64,000 nt of DNA, from the NCBI GenBank assembly GCA_947652115.1, contig OX393568.1, positions 24,172,963 to 24,236,962 on the forward strand. Direction: 5' to 3'. This DNA is from Blastomussa wellsi. Taxonomy: Eukaryota; Cnidaria; Anthozoa; Scleractinia; Plerogyridae. Shown here piece after piece: positions 9,501 to 30,800 of this stretch (position 1 is the first letter of the stretch; the number at the start of each line of letters is the position of its first letter). Both the position numbers and the translations under genes were made by a program. Below the pieces are notes generated by a model. The model did not search any database. It saw only the letters and a program-made list of their open reading frames with translations, and was not told the DNA's origin.

Positions 9501-12500
9501 GAAAGAACAGACAGCAACCCTACATTACAAAGTTTAATTCAACCTGGGAAAACAAATTCAAATCAATTACTAACTGAGCAGGTCATTTTCTAATTCAGTT
9601 TGGAGGTCTGACAATGATCCAGGATCATTGTCAGACCTCCAAACTGAATTAGAAAATGACCTGCTCAGTCATCCATTTATGGTTCAGCAAATTATTTACT
9701 TGCTGACCTGTAAAATACATTTAATTCTTTCTCCTGGAGCCATAATAGCTGTCGTACATACTCCAGCAAAAAAACCTGACGTCAAGATTTGAAGATACCT
9801 GGAATGAAAGAAAAGTGCTTTGTATCACAGTGCAGTACTAGTGTTTGTGTTGATCCCGAAAATATCAATAGCTCCCATACCCACCCCTCTGGAAATCTTT
9901 AAAAAAGTGGCTTCTGAGATGCTCTAGTATACCCTCATGGAGTTTAAAATGACCTCCTGTAGGGGGGGGCATGACAGAATATTTTCTGCAAGCACATAAT
10001 GGCCGTAAGCCTTCCTGTGTAGATACCTGTAACATTCACTTTTGATGAAGTTATAAAATCCCCAGAATATACCCAATAAAAGAAACAAAAGAATTAAGAA
10101 ATATAGAAAACAAATTATTTAGAGAATCTTACACAAAAGGTACAATGTTCTTTTCTAGTTCATTTGTGCACATTTATAATGCTCTGGACTGGCAGTATAT
10201 CTTACGTTGGTTCATCATGAGGGTTTTTGAGCTGTAGTTTTTTTCCCATGTTAAATCCCCAGAAGCAGATGGCAAATATCGGTGCAACACCCACAACTGG
10301 AGCAGCCATGCCTTTATATAAGCCAAGAATTCCCTGAAATGAATGTGACAATAACAATTATTAATAATAGACCAATTTCGATATTTTAAAATTCAGCCTA
10401 AAACAATAGACATCACTGCGAGGCTCCGGGGTATACATTATAGAGTTTGTGGGATTTATTCCCCGGAGCCTCGCAGTGATGTCTATTGTTTTAGGCTGAA
10501 TTTTAAAATATCGAAATTGGTCTATTGACATAGTTATAGTCTACTTTCTACTGATCACCACAAAGGCCACAACAAGTTATCAGGGTTGGAGTTATTAAGG
10601 ATAAAATTAATTATTAAGATAAATGACCTAAAGGAGGATTGAAAGAAGTTCAAGTTAGGGGGAGGTTTGCGTTATTGAGGATTTGAGTTGTTAAGATTCA
10701 ACCATTTCTATTTTCATGTTAGCAGTACAATATTATTTTAGTAGCACATCAAAAAATATAACTTGTTAAAATGATCTCCTTTATTTGTTTCATAATTGTA
10801 AGGAAAAATAAAATTATATTTATTTCCACTGCATGCTACAGATAGCTCAAACACTGCACAATTCTCTAAAGTTTAGGTACGTATAGTGAAGATTTTGTTT
10901 AAAAAGATTGTTTTCAGTATTTAAATTGCCAGCAAGATAAACAAAAGAGCTCTTTGTTTCACCAGCCAATATTTTTCTGGTAGGCACATTAAAATGGGTG
11001 ACATCACTGATATCTTCCCTATTTAGAAATCATTCTTAATGATCTCACCTCTTTTCTCATTGTCTTCAAGGCGCAATCAAGGGTTCCAGTGAACATCGGT
11101 TTCTGTCCGGGTTCAGGTTGGGGCATTGTTTGAAGGCGAACCTGACCAACATCATTAAAGAAACAAATTATGTGAAAAAAAAAACAGATTACCATGCATG
11201 TGGGTATTACATACATAATTCTACTATGCATTGGCCTAAGACGCAACAAAGCCAAGTGAGATAGCACATAGGAAATCTAATGCTGGCAAACCTAATGGAA
11301 AAAAGTGAAAAACAGGGTCCCAGTGCAACTGAAAATTGTGTTGGCAACCAGAATTTTGTAGCTAGTCGCCAATGGGCGACTAACTTTTAGCGTTATGTCA
11401 ATGTTTTGAACGAGTGCCCAAGGAATTAAATCGAAAAATTTTGCGTCTGATTTTAGCAAGAATCTTATTCCTTGTCTTGTCAAAGTTATCAATTTCCAAA
11501 GAAAGTAATTATATAAGATAGAAAGGTAAGATTCCCGTTAGATGACCTTCACAACCATTGTATCCATGCCCTTCAATCGCCATGTTTTCAGGGGTTTCAT
11601 GTAACAGCCATACCGTGGGTGCATTGCACAAACATGTGCTTTTCTTTCACCAGCGAATATTAAATGAACGAGCAATATGGCCGCTTGTTCGCACGTGGCT
11701 TCTTGAAGGCTTCGTACTGGTCAGTCTTCAAACTAAGAGAGCTATCTATTGAACGAAAACTCCTTTTCGACTGAAATGTAAGCTACAAGATATTTTAACC
11801 CATTGACACCTGGAGATTTTTGAAAAAAACGTGTTTTTTAGACATTTTGAACATTTTCTAGTCAGTTATAGTCTAATTATGCTTCAAATTTCTCCAAAAT
11901 GCATTTGCAGAATGAAGGCATGCCAGGTTTTTCACTAGCATCGCATTTAACGATATTTTAGCTCGGGTATGTGCACGAATCAAAATTTCGAGATAGTTTT
12001 TGGACGAGAAAGTGACCCAGGTCTTTAGGCTTTTCGATTTCTTTATTTTTATTTTTCGCTTTTCCTTTCTCTTTTCCTCATATCTCTTTTATGCTTTTGT
12101 TGGCCTTTTACTGGGCTTGCTTTCGGTTCAAAAATTGCCACGAAAGCATCATTGAGACAGTAAATACTCAACATGGAGTAGCCAAGGGTGTGAGGGAAAT
12201 TTTCCTCCCAGTTTTTGGCGGAAAATTCTAAGCGTTTTCCTGCATATTTCAAGCTCCATTGGCCCAATCAATATCATCTGGGTATCATTGGAAAGCTCTT
12301 TTCCTTCTGTAGAACTGGGATAAATGGGATTCCTATTTTGGTCAAAGCTGATGACATCAGAAGCGGAACAAACGTCAAGATCTGTCACGGCCGGTTACGG
12401 CCGGTTTAGGAGCCAATGGGTTAATCCCTTTATACTGTACATGCGAGACTTGAAGAAACATTTTTCAGAACTCAGTGTTTTTCTTGTTTTGCTGCGAGGC

Positions 12501-13373
12501 AAAAATTTTACGAGCCACTTCTTGCAAACCAGATTTTTTCATATTTTTTCAGTCCCCACTTGGCGCCTGCATAAAAAAGCTAATTTGAGACCCTGAAGAA
12601 GAGCTTCTACATGTACAGCTAGATGAAGAAAAACCAAATGATGGGTAAAAAAATTCCTCAGGCTGCCAAATTGGACTCGGCCAAAGGCCTTGTCCAATTT
12701 TGCAGTCCCCAGAATTTTTCTCATCCGATTATTTCCGAATTGGACAGCATGTAGTCCTATTACATATACATACATCAATAAAATGCTTGTAAACACTCAG
12801 TCCAGTGCTTTGATATCAATAGTGACATGTTGTATAACTTTCTAAATGCCTTGAATTTGTGATGATCTGAAGTGACTTGTGCTGGCGTGACAGTACAAAA
12901 TTTACTTTCATAAATATTTACAAAGAAATCTCCAACGAATATTCCATTCTCGCATAATATCGGCACCCCTCCCTCGGGATTTTGATAGGTGCACAAGTTG
13001 GATGGACTTTGTCCCTTCCGAAAACTAACAATCCAAGTGTAACTCTCACATAAATTCTGATTGAAAATTTAAGGAAAAAATCTAAAAATCATCTTAGCCT
13101 TTCCAATAATGCCCAAAAGAACGATTTCCTACGAACTGCAGGCAGATTATCCGACAGATTTCCTTCGCTCCACGTCACGAAAGCCCGAAAGAATGCTTCT
13201 ATTTTGACAAGAATATTCTTTCGCAAGATATCTACCTTAATTGTGTCTAGGGGATGTCCAGATACCACGCAACATACTCCGCCAAATCCTCCAGCTAGGA
13301 AGTTCTTCACCCCAGAAGTACTTCTGGTTTGCTTCTTTGGTGATTCCACGATAGCGACCTCCTGATCAGCCAT
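6551..13373 (-). CDS. SLC25A20: Mitochondrial carnitine/acylcarnitine carrier (SLC25A20 type)
   Basis: Inner-membrane carrier that exchanges cytosolic acylcarnitines for matrix carnitine in fatty-acid oxidation. Eleven coding exons join in frame: 13373-13236, 11141-11049, 10333-10206, 9798-9708, 9221-9101, 8458-8386, 7769-7729, 7470-7402, 7261-7212, 7056-6982, 6613-6551. They total 942 nt, 313 aa (human about 301). The start MADQ at 13373 matches the family N-terminus. Three mitochondrial-carrier repeats are visible with signatures PLDTIK (41-46), PGERIK (141-146) and a third, APDVLK (241-246), in which the first proline is replaced by alanine. Family landmarks include LAGGFGG (26-32), [10 protein letters not shown] (190-199), [12 protein letters not shown] (285-296). 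The intron after exon 5 uses a GC donor (AG|GCAAGT). The gene lies in tandem downstream of DLD, and its introns are full of foldback repeats. The related ornithine or other SLC25 carriers fit the sequence less well. Confidence 0.95.
6720..6915. repeat. Two copies of a ~107-bp dispersed unit
   Basis: Two adjacent units share GTCTG[TC]GGATGAAACCC and AAATGAAAGCT...GAGCAGTACTTTC. The same family forms a cluster in an ELMOD intron at about 30605-30965. Confidence 0.8.
7909..8075. repeat. Dispersed element, copy 1 of 3
   Basis: Bounded by GGGATTTCA and TGAAACCCC ends. An inverted-orientation relative is at about 23590-23745 (shared AAGCTCACTTATAACAGCCGCC on opposite strands) and a decayed one at about 31548-31650. 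All three lie in introns. Confidence 0.75.
8566..8657. repeat. Half copy of the 36114-36310 foldback
   Basis: Shares TTATCAACTGGGTTGATAAT and GCTGACGTTTCGAGC with the left arm of the full foldback at 36114-36310. The right arm is missing. Confidence 0.85.
9573..9669. repeat. Perfect 48-bp palindrome with 1-nt spacer
   Basis: 9573-9620 is an exact reverse complement of 9622-9669, separated only by the A at 9621. It sits in the intron of the carrier gene 38 bp from the donor of exon 4 (9708). Confidence 0.95.
10366..10526. repeat. Foldback element with perfect 66-bp arms
   Basis: 10366-10431 is an exact reverse complement of 10461-10526, with a 29-bp spacer. It lies in the intron 5' of exon 3 of the carrier gene, starting 33 bp from that exon's boundary at 10333. 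Confidence 0.95.
11795..12424. mobile_element. piggyBac-like MITE with TTAA ends
   Basis: Ends are TTAA-CCCATTGACACC and GGAGCCAATGGG-TTAA, so a ~12-bp terminal inverted repeat beginning CCC is bounded by TTAA on both sides. TTAA target duplication with CCC-starting termini is the piggyBac pattern. No transposase frame is present. It lies in intron 1 of the carrier gene. Confidence 0.7.
12640..12775. repeat. Foldback-type repeat, relative of 28141-28316
   Basis: Shares the AAATTGGAC...GGCC..GTCCAATTT palindrome core and the ATGTAGTCCTATTACATAT border with the copy in the ELMOD gene region. Confidence 0.7.
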
Positions 13374-13919
13374 GTTGCCGTGCACCGGTGATTTGAAGAC
13401 TGTGAGTTAATTTTTCGTCATGAAGCGAAGTGGGAACGTAAGGGGCTGGGCTGGACTCTTGCACCCAGATCTAACGCGGTACTTATTCATCAAGGAGGGA
13501 GGGGAGGGAGGAAAAACCGATACCACTCGGGCTAAGGTGGTAGCAAACGATAGCAAACGAGGACACATTGTTGCTTGTTGCTCATAACGATTTTTTGCGT
13601 GCGCAAACGCGGAAACATTTGTTACTGACACAAAATGTTTCTGTCCCGGACACAAAATTTGTGTAGGCAACAATGTTGCGCGCTCGGGCAAACGTGCCGG
13701 GAAACATTTGTGTCGGCAACAATTTAACCTATGAATATTTTATAATATTTGAATTTATCGATCAGCTTTTATCGATCATTGGAGGCAGTGTAGGCTGGAT
13801 GTCTGACGCTCTCTCACTCACTCTGTCGAGTCCGGTCTTCGTTACTCCCCGGGCAGGAGCGCGGGCTCCGGTTTCCGAACAGCGGCTGGTAATCGAGCCT
13901 GGGGGGGCTCATCATCATC

Positions 13920-14120
13920 TTCATTATTTATGCACGGTAGATACATCAGGCCAGAAATAATGCTACTACCACAAAATGACGAGCCAAGTGGCTCATCAGG
14001 CCAGAGCGTATCCCGGTTTCAGGAAACGAGCAACAAAAGCCCGCTTCTCGCAGTCTAAAAGCGACCACCCAGCATTAAATTCGCCAGTACCGTTCATACC
14101 CCTGGATAGGGAGGGGCATA
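13920..14120. repeat. Dispersed repeat, first of two nearby copies
   Basis: Shares CATCAGGCC(A/G)GAGC(G/T)TATCCCGGTTTC and the AGCATTA(A/G)ATTC segment with 14945-15190. The second copy carries a poly-C tract between the blocks. Confidence 0.7.
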
Positions 14121-14488
14121 GACTTCCTCCAAGTCGCTTGTTTGATTCGCTACGGAGGGCGCGCGGGAGTTACGACCGCTGGATATGGAGGGCGCGCGCC
14201 GTTTTAAAAATTCGAAAGCTGCGCGAAACGAGAAGCTCGTTTCCTAGATTTAGTGCGCTTCGCGCGTTCCACTGTCGTTTCGCGCGCAATTTCAAGCGAT
14301 TTTATTCAAATAAACTCTAATCATGTCTTTCGACCCAAAGAAAAAACGAGCGACGCAATAATCATTACACCAACTGAAGAAAATATTGGATAAACAAAGT
14401 CTTCGAGAGTTTAATCTTTCTAGCAAGAGGGTCATTCAGTACCAACACTCATAATTCACACGTAAATTTCTCTGTCCCGGCCAGTATT

Positions 14489-14494
14489 TTTATT
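14489..14494 (-). terminator. Candidate poly(A) signal for DLD
   Basis: AATAAA on the minus strand 164 nt beyond the DLD stop codon. Confidence 0.45.
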
Positions 14495-14657
14495 ATAAAC
14501 TAGCTGGAGAATCAGCTATGGTCTCCACGTTATCCAGCAGACTATGAACATTAAAACTGTACAACTCATTCACTGCACGGCAGTCACATGTTCAATTTGT
14601 AACTTGGGTTCACGTAGCCAGTTGTCAGATTTGTGCCTCTCTCGCCGCAAATGTCAT

Positions 14658-25551
<10,894 letters not shown>

Positions 25552-25820
25552 GTTTTTCCAGGAAAAGTGGAAAAGATGTTGGTAAATTTTGTGCCAGTTC
25601 ACGTTATTTTCATCAGGTCCTTGATCTTGGAAATGCAATATTTTGGTGAGTATCCGCTGTCTTTTCGTGGTCTCAGACAAACCTCATCCCCAGGTTCTTC
25701 ACGGTGTTCAGATTCAAGATGGCGGCTGTTTTATTGAGAAATTAACCAATAGTTTGGTGGAAGTTTTGCTCGTCCAAATGGCGAGAATAAGATGATCGTA
25801 TCGCATAAGCTTGCTTATTG
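25552..25820. promoter_or_regulatory. Divergent DLD / TMEM187 promoter region
   Basis: Only 269 bp separate the DLD start codon (25551, minus) from the TMEM187 start codon (25821, plus). A CAAGATGGCGGC sequence at 25715-25726 matches the YY1 consensus, known for metazoan promoters of housekeeping and mitochondrial genes. A second ATGGCG core lies at about 25778. No TATA box is evident. Shared, TATA-less bidirectional initiation is an inference from spacing and motif. Confidence 0.65.
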
Positions 25821-26600
25821 ATGATGTTGCTTTCTAGTTTACTCTATGTCCTATTTCCACTCTTGTCCGCTTTTGCCGCAGTAGGGACCTTTACAATCTT
25901 CGAGCGGGTAAAAGTAGAACTCGGTCTCGTGCACTATGCAGAGAAAAGCGACCCATCGACTTTCCTCAAAATGCCAGCTAACGCCACAGTTAACTTAGGC
26001 TATATCCTGGTTGGGTTAAACTGGCTGTGGAAAATACGTAAACTGCAAAAGAAACTGAAAGATCAAGTATTCTTCTACTACATGTTTTCTTGGATGTCGG
26101 TGTTCTATGGGTTCGTTCAATTTGGTCGTATTGTCACTCAAACGCGGTTGTTTGCCGTGATGGATCAGTGGTTTACACTGCCTTTCTTTGCGTGGATTGT
26201 TTGCTGGAATGAGTTCGTTTACCGGGGTTATTGGAAAACTAGTCGCTTCCTCTCTGTTATGCGTATTTCTGTTTTCAGTTACTTTGCCACGTTATTTCAC
26301 GATCAGGGGTTCGAGGCCGTTCTTGGCCTTCACATCTTGGCAGCCGTAGCTTATTCTTTGCGGACACAGTGGAAACCGGGTTTGGGAACTGAGAGATCGC
26401 GCCGGTCCTTTATTCTAGCCATGATTTGTTGTACTGGCTTTGTCTGTTTCAAACTTGCCGATCATTTTTTGGCTCGATATTCGGTGTTCCAAACCTACAC
26501 TGGCCACTTCTGGTCAAAAGTTTGCGATGCTGCACAAATACACTTTGCTGCCGACTTCTTCAAGAATTTACGCATTCAACACGAGCATGATAAAACTTAA
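25821..26600 (+). CDS. TMEM187: Transmembrane protein 187 family (TMEM187)
   Basis: Intronless frame of 260 codons including stop (259 aa). The start could also be the next ATG at 25824. About six to seven hydrophobic segments span the protein, beginning with an N-terminal one (LLSSLLYVLFPLLSAFAAVG). Family landmarks I recognise are a HYAE motif near residue 40, DQWFTLPFFAW near 116-126, an LFHDQGFE motif, and TGHFWSKVCD near the C-terminus, all matching TMEM187 closely in order and spacing. Length agrees with the vertebrate protein (~260 aa). It is a multi-pass membrane protein of unknown function. The gene starts head to head with DLD and is probably driven by the same short promoter. A candidate poly(A) signal is at 27099-27104. 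Vertebrate TMEM187 also has a coding region without introns, to my recollection. Confidence 0.85.
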   Translation: MMLLSSLLYVLFPLLSAFAAVGTFTIFERVKVELGLVHYAEKSDPSTFLKMPANATVNLGYILVGLNWLWKIRKLQKKLKDQVFFYYMFSWMSVFYGFVQFGRIVTQTRLFAVMDQWFTLPFFAWIVCWNEFVYRGYWKTSRFLSVMRISVFSYFATLFHDQGFEAVLGLHILAAVAYSLRTQWKPGLGTERSRRSFILAMICCTGFVCFKLADHFLARYSVFQTYTGHFWSKVCDAAQIHFAADFFKNLRIQHEHDKT

Positions 26601-26717
26601 ACATCTGTTATCTGATGTCTTAAAAAATCATGATGGCAGTGCTGCGGTTTGCTATTTACAAGCGTAGCCAAGGGGTTGAACTCAGGGCTACCGAGAACAG
26701 CACCAGCTAGTTACGCT

Positions 26718-26795
26718 AGTGGTCAGAACGGAACATGAACCCCAGACTTACGGATTTCAAGTCCAACGCTCTAACCACTTGGCTACGCTGCCTCC
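26718..26795 (-). repeat. tRNA-Ser-like SINE head
   Basis: The minus strand reads as a tRNA-like unit: GTAGCCAAGTGG A-box region, a GGA-CTTGAAA-TCC anticodon arm (UGA, Ser-like) and a degenerate B box (GGGTTCATGTTCC). It lacks a proper serine variable arm and the B box is damaged, so it is a derived repeat and not a functional tRNA. It would fall in the TMEM187 3' UTR. Confidence 0.6.
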
Positions 26796-27603
26796 TTCAA
26801 CCCAATCATCTCATAAGGAAGAGTCTGTTATACTTCGACACATTATTCACAGCTGTGAAGAGTTCTTCATTTTAATAAGATAAAATTTCTCCACTACCTC
26901 GATAAATACAACTTGCAAAAATATCAATGTCCACTACATAATAAATATCTTTGAAATAAACATTCAAAAGAGGAAACAGAAACTTTGAAAAGGTGAAAAA
27001 TGTTGTCGGACTGCCCCGATATGAAACTCGTATAATTTTAGGTAATGTACTCTTGGCCATTTTCACTATTGTGTAAAACACTTCAACTAGAAGAATGCAA
27101 TAAATTATCATAACTTGCTAATTGTACATGTTGGAAAGGTGCCTACAAACTGTTAGCATTAACTAAGATGACACTATACACAATTATATACATGTAGTGT
27201 GCAAATGGCTTTTTCTTCCTAACTTTTGAGTATCAGCACCATATAAATTATGTAGACTGTTCAAAGCCCTTTATTTATTTTTATCATAATATTATTTTTC
27301 TTCCTGAATGAAGGAAAAGAATGGCACTCTCTCCCCTACCACTGTACTTTTGCCCAAGGGGGTGGGGGGAGCAAGAGGCTATGAACAGTTTATAGTATTG
27401 AAAAAAAAAATCACACGAGTGTTGTTCTAACCCTAAGCAAATGAAAATATAATTTATTAGGGGTCTCCACAAATTCAATATATTATTAACTGCCAGTAAT
27501 ATCTACACCTCTGCTAGTCAGCCCTAATATGCGGGGACAGGGGGTCTGAACCTCCCACTTCCCCCACCTCTCCCACCCCTCAATTAGCAGCTCCGAATTC
27601 TGT

Positions 27604-27609
27604 TTTATT
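27604..27609 (-). terminator. Candidate poly(A) signal for the ELMOD gene
   Basis: AATAAA on the minus strand, 234 nt after the stop codon at 27843. Confidence 0.4.
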
Positions 27610-27842
27610 TCCAACGCAAAATGTTCCCAGCCACCTTGCCTTCTCCTTCCCTCCCCCCCCCCCATACCCCTTCTGCCCGCTATTCTCCCAGGCTCCCACT
27701 CCCTGTTCCCCTCCACTAATGTGTGTGCTAACGTATAAAATTCCAAATAATTTAAGTCGACTATTTACATGCAAATATATATCGCACAGGTGCAAAAAAT
27801 AATATGCTAAATATAAGAATTAATAATAATACATAAAAGATT

Positions 27843-30800
27843 TCACTCTCTATCTAAAGTGGAGACAGATGCCAGAGATGTGTTGTCATTTAACGACTTG
27901 TACTTCAATTCCAACACAGTATTTGGGTTCTTGAGAAGGGCCATGATATTGTCAGCAAACTTGTCTCTAACTCTGTTAAATTCCATCACACTCTCAGGTT
28001 CTTCACTGATCCAAAAGGCACTGAACTCAAAAAACAGATAACCTAGAAGGTGCCAAAAAATTATAGTAAATTATAGTATTATAACCTCCAGTTATATATA
28101 CACTGAAGTATTTTGTGTACACATTTTTTTTCAAAATTCATCCAATTTGTATATGTAATAGGACTATATGCTGTCTAATTTGGAAATGATTGGATGAGAA
28201 AAAATTCTGAGGACTGCAAAATTGGACGAGGCCATAGGCCACGTACAATTTGGCAGCTCAAGGAATTTTTTGAATCCAATTATTTCCAAATTGGACAAGC
28301 ATGTAGTCATGTTCCCTATTGATTATATAGCATCCAGTAAATTTTTATAAAGACGACACATTTGAAACTAAATTTACAAGACATGTTTCGGTCGTTCAAC
28401 AACCATCAACGACCATCTTCAACTGAAGATGGTCGTTGAATGACCAAAACATGTCTTGCAAATTTAGTTTCAAATGTGTCATCCTCTTTATAAAAATTGT
28501 TGTCAGTCTGCTTCTTTCCAGGTCTTTTGGACATGCAACAAATATATCAAAATGGTAAATGTTTTGTCCTCCAAACTAGTTTTTCTTTACAATTGATTGG
28601 TTGATGGAAGGTATCCAGATTTTTCTTAAACTGGATGGTTTGAGCAAAAACTGTCTAATTAATTTAATTTCAAATTGGACAGTTGGCAAAAATTAACAAA
28701 AAATGCTTCTGTTGACAATAATGGATTATGATGTAGCTAAATAATTAACACAACATGTACTAAAAAGAAAACTGTGAAGCAAAGGCAGCTACATGCATTA
28801 CTCACAATAAACTTGATGAAAGTCTACTACTGTGGGTCGGCCTTGCTTGCAGTTGTAGAAGTGACTTCTAAGAATTCCTTTATTCAAAAACTGAAGAGCT
28901 ACTGAAGTTATGTTGATCCCAGCGATGGCATAAGAAAACCTGCAAGCAATGTTCATGAAACAACGTTACACACTTTGCACAACCCAAATAAAATATTAAA
29001 TGTCAAGCAGCAGATGTTGAAAGGCCCATATGTGTCACATAAGGCCTCATGCGTCCGATGGCGCGATGAGGACTGATAATGATGATATGCACCACATACA
29101 GGCCCTGGTTGTTCAAAGGGTCAATAATGCTATCCATTGGAAAATCAATATTCCATGGATTCAGATAGCATAGTTTGCTTTTCCAGCACTTATCTGCTGG
29201 ATAGTGGTTTATCCAGTGGATAGCATAGTTTGTTTTGCCAGCACTTATCCACTAGATAGTGATTTATCTGGTGGATAGCATTACCCAACCTTTGAACAAC
29301 CGGGGCCAGAATACTACTGACATTCTGATGTCTGATGTACAAGCAGTTTTAGTCAACTCTGTTTATTAATAATACTGATGACAAGCTTACCAATAATGAG
29401 GATGATGAGATTGTGACAAGACTTTTCTAGCTGCAGCTGTGTGCTTTGATGCAAAAAATCTGGGCAAACAGATAAAAATTCAATAATATTGATTACTAAC
29501 AATGCATGAATATCAATATGCGGAGAAAAAAGTAATATTAATAAAAAACACAGGTCCACAGTACTTCATATAGATACTAGTATTCAGCATGCAATTAAAA
29601 AATGGCAACAATGCTCAATCAAAATAATTACATGCAGAGCTGTGTTATTTTTAGCTTACACCACCATACACGAGTCCCTTTATTGGGATTTACAAATACA
29701 AAAAACTGATTACCTCTGAAAAACAAAGATCTCAATACTGAAGCAAAAAATAAAAAAAATAGTTTGCTGTTTGATTTCAATCCTTAAACAATGATCTGCC
29801 TCAAAAAGTCAAAAATTTGCAAATTAAAACTACTCCAAAAACAAAGTTTGGTTTACCTGTACATGTAACGAAGCTCACGTAAATTCTAGCAAATAGTGAG
29901 CAGATCATAAATAACTTTGGGGAAAAGTTGGCAGTTGGAGATTCAATTTCAAGTTAAAATATGTGCACAATCTTTCATCTCTTTATTGAACTGAAATTCC
30001 TTACTTACAGCGTGACGCACCTAAAGGTGGATTTCCACTGTCACGTATTTTTTTACGTGCGTAAATAAAATTAGAGACGATGTATGGAAAATTTTGCGTA
30101 CACGTTTACGCAAGTCGTTCATACATTGTCTCTAAATTTTTTTACGCACGTAAACGCACGTAAAAAAATACGCGACGGTGGAAATCCACCTTAAGTGTGG
30201 CCACCCAACAAACTTTCTTGACAAGTCATAATTAGCCAATCAGAGAGCGCAAATTTGTTTGAGCTGTCACACCTCCTTACAATGTTAAAAGCTGTTGTCA
30301 CGAAACCTGTCGCGATTTTTACAAGGAGGTGGGCCAACTCAAACAAATTCGCGCTCTCTGATTGGCTAACTTGTCAAAAAAGTTTGTTGGGTGGCCACAC
30401 TTAGGCGCGTTGCACTGTAACAGGTACAAACATGTGCTTATTGTGTGGCAATAAAATTATTGTAGAGATAAAACAATCAAATTATACTTACAATAAATTG
30501 TCGAGTGCAAGGATGCCTAAAATATAATAACAGACCAAAGTTAAAATGATATCAAGACAAAAACTACTTTTCAAATTAACTAAGGTAGTTATAACATAGT
30601 TTTAAGACTGTGGGTAAAACCTTATTGGATGTGTGACCATTCAAATGAAAGCCATTGAGCAGTATATAGTTGGTTCTAACTTTTAAGTCTGTGGAAGAAA
30701 CCCTACTGAAAAAAATTAATATTCAAATAATAACAATTATAATAATAATAAAACCTTTATTTAGACACGATAAGAATTTAAGCTTTGCAGCTTGTGGAAA

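Larger units (their letters stand above)
13374..14657. other. Intergenic: SLC25A20 promoter side and DLD 3' side
   Basis: Holds the upstream region of the carrier gene and the 3' UTR of DLD. A minus-strand AATAAA lies at 14494-14489. A dispersed repeat (13920-14120) occupies the middle, next to a GC-rich patch at about 14140-14290. No extra gene is supported. The ORFs at 13673 and 13976 run through this repeat. Confidence 0.5.
26601..27842. other. Convergent 3' regions of TMEM187 and ELMOD gene
   Basis: Tail-to-tail intergenic DNA. It contains a tRNA-derived sequence (26718-26795), an AATAAA for TMEM187 at 27099-27104 on the plus strand, and an AATAAA for the ELMOD gene at 27609-27604 on the minus strand. 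A C-rich/G-rich low-complexity stretch (27530-27720) produces spurious ORFs. Confidence 0.55.

Noticed and set aside
13407..14320. Minus and plus ORFs of ~95-114 aa between SLC25A20 and DLD
   Set aside because: Run through a dispersed repeat and GC-rich patch; no recognisable protein.
27486..27795. Gly-rich minus-strand ORFs
   Set aside because: Translation of a C-rich/G-rich low-complexity stretch.
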